A DNA stretch of 64,000 nt. It comes from Agrobacterium fabrum str. C58 (GTDB lineage Bacteria > Pseudomonadota > Alphaproteobacteria > Rhizobiales > Rhizobiaceae). Under the pieces are notes generated by a model. It was given only the letters and a program-made list of their open reading frames with translations. It was not told the origin of the DNA and ran no database searches. The DNA lies in contig NC_003063.2 in the NCBI RefSeq assembly GCF_000092025.1, positions 124,001 through 188,000 on the forward strand, given 5' to 3'. The translations under genes and the position numbers were made by a program. Below are positions 62,436 to 64,000 of this stretch, in pieces; within the stretch, counting starts at the first letter, position 1; each line of letters starts with the position of its first letter.

Positions 62436-63124
62436 TTCGACATGTCCTTGATATCCTCCTCGACGACAGCGAGGATTTTCAGTGTTTCTTCACGGGCGGT
62501 TTCGGCATCGCCGGCGGCGATGGCGTTAAACAGCGTGCGGTGAAAGGGGAATGAGCGGCTGGCGAAATCCGGCCGATCGAAGGGCTTTAGCCAGAAGCGT
62601 TCGAAACCTTCACGCATCTGCTCCAGCAGCTGTTTGAACAACGAATTATGTGTGGCGTCGTAGATCGACAGATGGAAGGCAAGGTCGGCCTTGCCGGAGG
62701 TGCCTTCGGCCAGATGCACCCGCTCCATCTCATCGAGCCGCGCTTCCATGGTGGCGATATCGTCCGCCGTGCGCCGGCGCGCGGCGGCCATCGATGCCTC
62801 GACCTCAATGCCACGCCGCACTTCCAGTGTCATCAGCAGCGCATCGCGCAGGCTTTCGGCGTCGATGGAAATCGGCATATGCACGGTGGCGGCGGAAATC
62901 GGCTTCAGCAGATAATTTCCGCTGCCCTTGCGGCTGTCGATGACGCCCAGCGCCTGAAATTTGCGGATGACCTCGCGAATGGTGGAGCGGCCGACACCCA
63001 GCGCCGCCATCAGCTCCCGCTCGGCCGGCAGCCGTTCGCCTGCCTTCAGCCCTGCCCGCTCGACATAGTCGGAAAGCGCGGCCTCCACCTGGCGCACACG
63101 GTCGCTCGGCGGAATGGGCTGCAT
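62432..63124 (-). CDS. GntR family (FadR/FCD) transcriptional regulator
   Basis: A 230-residue regulator: winged helix (KAGERLPAERELMAALGVGRSTIREVIRKFQALGVIDSRKGSGNYLL) and FCD effector domain (ALLMTLEVRRGIEVEASMAA and on, with the His/Asp metal positions in DLAFHLSIYDATHN). The ATG at 63124 has GGGAA upstream; a TTG at 63148 with AGAGGG is equally possible and would add 8 residues. It is the first gene of the PLP enzyme/ABC operon and probably represses itself and the operon through a site at 63164-63182. Confidence 0.86.
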   Translation of the reverse strand: MQPIPPSDRVRQVEAALSDYVERAGLKAGERLPAERELMAALGVGRSTIREVIRKFQALGVIDSRKGSGNYLLKPISAATVHMPISIDAESLRDALLMTLEVRRGIEVEASMAAARRRTADDIATMEARLDEMERVHLAEGTSGKADLAFHLSIYDATHNSLFKQLLEQMREGFERFWLKPFDRPDFASRSFPFHRTLFNAIAAGDAETAREETLKILAVVEEDIKDMSK

Positions 63125-63163
63125 GAGTTCCCGGCTGGACCTGTCCAAGACTTACCCTCTAAA

Positions 63164-63182
63164 TTGGTCTGACATCTTACCA
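63164..63182 (-). promoter_or_regulatory. Candidate GntR operator upstream of the PLP/ABC operon
   Basis: TTGGTCTGACATCTTACCA has outer TGGT/ACCA half-sites and contains TTGGTCTGAC, which resembles sites of FadR-subfamily regulators in Alphaproteobacteria. It lies 16-40 bp before the possible GntR start codons, suiting autorepression. This was recognised by eye and not tested against other sites. Confidence 0.45.
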
Positions 63183-63364
63183 TTTCAAAGGGCAAATCGA
63201 TTGTCAACAGGCAACGAAGAATACGGCTCAGGTAACCGCATGTGGCTAAGTGGGTTGACGGTGCGGTAAAATATCGGCGCACCCGCTCGATGGGGAAGGG
63301 TCGGGACCGGGAGCGGCTGGAATGAAACTTGAGGTGCCGAATGACGGCGACTGATGGCCGCCGA

Positions 63365-63838
63365 TTAAGTCGCCGTCGTCTGGACGACACCACGCGCCAA
63401 TGCATCGGCATGCTCATTGCCGACCAAGCCGGAATGCCCTTTGCACCATTCCACGGCCACATGGGGATGCCGCTCCAGCAGCTTGTCGAGCTGCTGCCAG
63501 ATTTCACTGTCGGGGATCGGTCTTCGGCGGGCGCGCTGGTTGGGCGTGATCCGCTTCCAGCCGTTGTTGCGCCAGATCGCCCTGTAGCGGCGGCAGCCCT
63601 CAATCACATGAACGGCATCCGTCCAGAGCGTGACATCTCGCGTGGGCGCTTCGGCGGCGACCCAGGACATGGCGTTCAGGACGGCGAGAACCTCGAAACT
63701 ATTGTTCGATGCGCCAGCCGCCTTGCCCGTGGCGGAATGGACCTGGTCACCCCCTTCATGAACAACGAACGCCCATCCTCCGGATCGGGTGGCATCGTCG
63801 AAGGAGCCGTCGGTGAAGATGTGGAGCGCATCGGACAT
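63365..63838 (-). CDS. Ribonuclease HI family protein
   Basis: RNase H-fold nuclease of 157 residues that cleaves RNA in RNA-DNA hybrids. All catalytic carboxylates are present: D10 (IFTDGSF), E49 (SFEVLAVLNAM), D74 (LWTDAVHV) and D145 (NEHADALA), plus His in CKGHSG (H135). The middle is basic (KRITPNQRARRRPIPDSE), like the handle region that binds hybrids. It stands alone after a 216-bp gap. Since the organism will have a housekeeping rnhA elsewhere, this may be an accessory paralogue; that cannot be checked here. Confidence 0.88.
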   Translation of the reverse strand: MSDALHIFTDGSFDDATRSGGWAFVVHEGGDQVHSATGKAAGASNNSFEVLAVLNAMSWVAAEAPTRDVTLWTDAVHVIEGCRRYRAIWRNNGWKRITPNQRARRRPIPDSEIWQQLDKLLERHPHVAVEWCKGHSGLVGNEHADALARGVVQTTAT

Positions 63839-64000
63839 GAAGAGGTGTGTAGCACCGAAATGGAAATCGCTAAAGGAACAGGCAATTGCGAAGGGATTCT
63901 TTCGTTCCGATGCCGCAGCGCGTTCCTCGGCAAGCGGCAGGGGTCACCACAAAAGCAGAGAGGGCAGCGCACGCCACCCTCCCCTAATTCACGCCGAAAC

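Overview
The window looks like a chromosomal or chromid segment of an alphaproteobacterium of the Rhizobiaceae, very probably Agrobacterium. The evidence is uniformly high-GC codon use, Rhizobium-type intergenic mosaic repeats, many CUT1 ABC and TRAP sugar-acid transporters, and two gene sets that I recognise from published Agrobacterium tumefaciens C58 work: the oxidative D-galacturonate pathway (udh, gli, gci, kdgD) and the D-altritol/galactitol pathway. Almost every gene belongs to a substrate-specific catabolic cassette of transporter, enzymes and a local regulator. I see no tRNA, rRNA, insertion sequence, prophage or CRISPR array.

Layout. 1-6426: a sugar-binding protein running off the left edge, a divergent TetR regulator, and a four-gene operon (Gfo/Idh, DUF993, sugar-isomerase-like TIM barrel, second Gfo/Idh) with no assigned pathway. 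Two near-identical palindromes tie the TetR gene to both transcription units. 6560-9700: a cluster of small genes around a cold-shock protein and ribosomal protein S21, including several uncharacterised 37-96 residue proteins and a twice-repeated 18-nt motif followed each time by a terminator. 9736-10833: an acyltransferase-3 membrane protein.

10987-18157: a pectin-oligosaccharide operon (ABC importer, GH28 polygalacturonase-like and GH105 hydrolase, both without signal peptides, so probably cytoplasmic) with a divergent AraC regulator. 19113-28864: uronate catabolism. It holds a TRAP transporter, Gli, Gci, KdgD, KduD and KduI on one strand, and Udh, a GntR regulator and a KdgF-like cupin on the other. 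The ABC operon would deliver saturated and unsaturated uronates, which this cluster converts towards 2-keto-3-deoxygluconate or alpha-ketoglutarate semialdehyde. The final kinase and dehydrogenase are not in the window.

28887-37693: an M24 peptidase-family protein, then an ABC operon ending in an unusual Gfo/Idh-aldo/keto reductase fusion, with a divergent AraC gene. 37886-41042: an AraC/Fsr-type MFS pair and a LysR gene. 41067-46756: a second TRAP operon with a 3-hydroxyisobutyrate-dehydrogenase-like enzyme, a small monooxygenase-fold protein and an SAF-domain oxidoreductase; its substrate is unknown. 47019-56944: the altritol/galactitol/tagatose locus (LacI, zinc dehydrogenase, SDR, binding protein, tagatose kinase, tagatose-6-phosphate 4-epimerase, ABC transporter). 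56955-63124: an ABC operon co-transcribed with a GntR regulator and a Cys/Met-metabolism PLP enzyme, an odd pairing. 63365-63838: an RNase HI-family protein.

Best candidates for undescribed biology are the TetR-controlled DUF993 operon, the repeated motif/terminator elements beside csp and rpsU, the Gfo/Idh-AKR fusion operon, the SAF-oxidoreductase TRAP operon, and the PLP-enzyme/CUT1 operon. Functional names rest on reading translated sequence and context; no database search was run.
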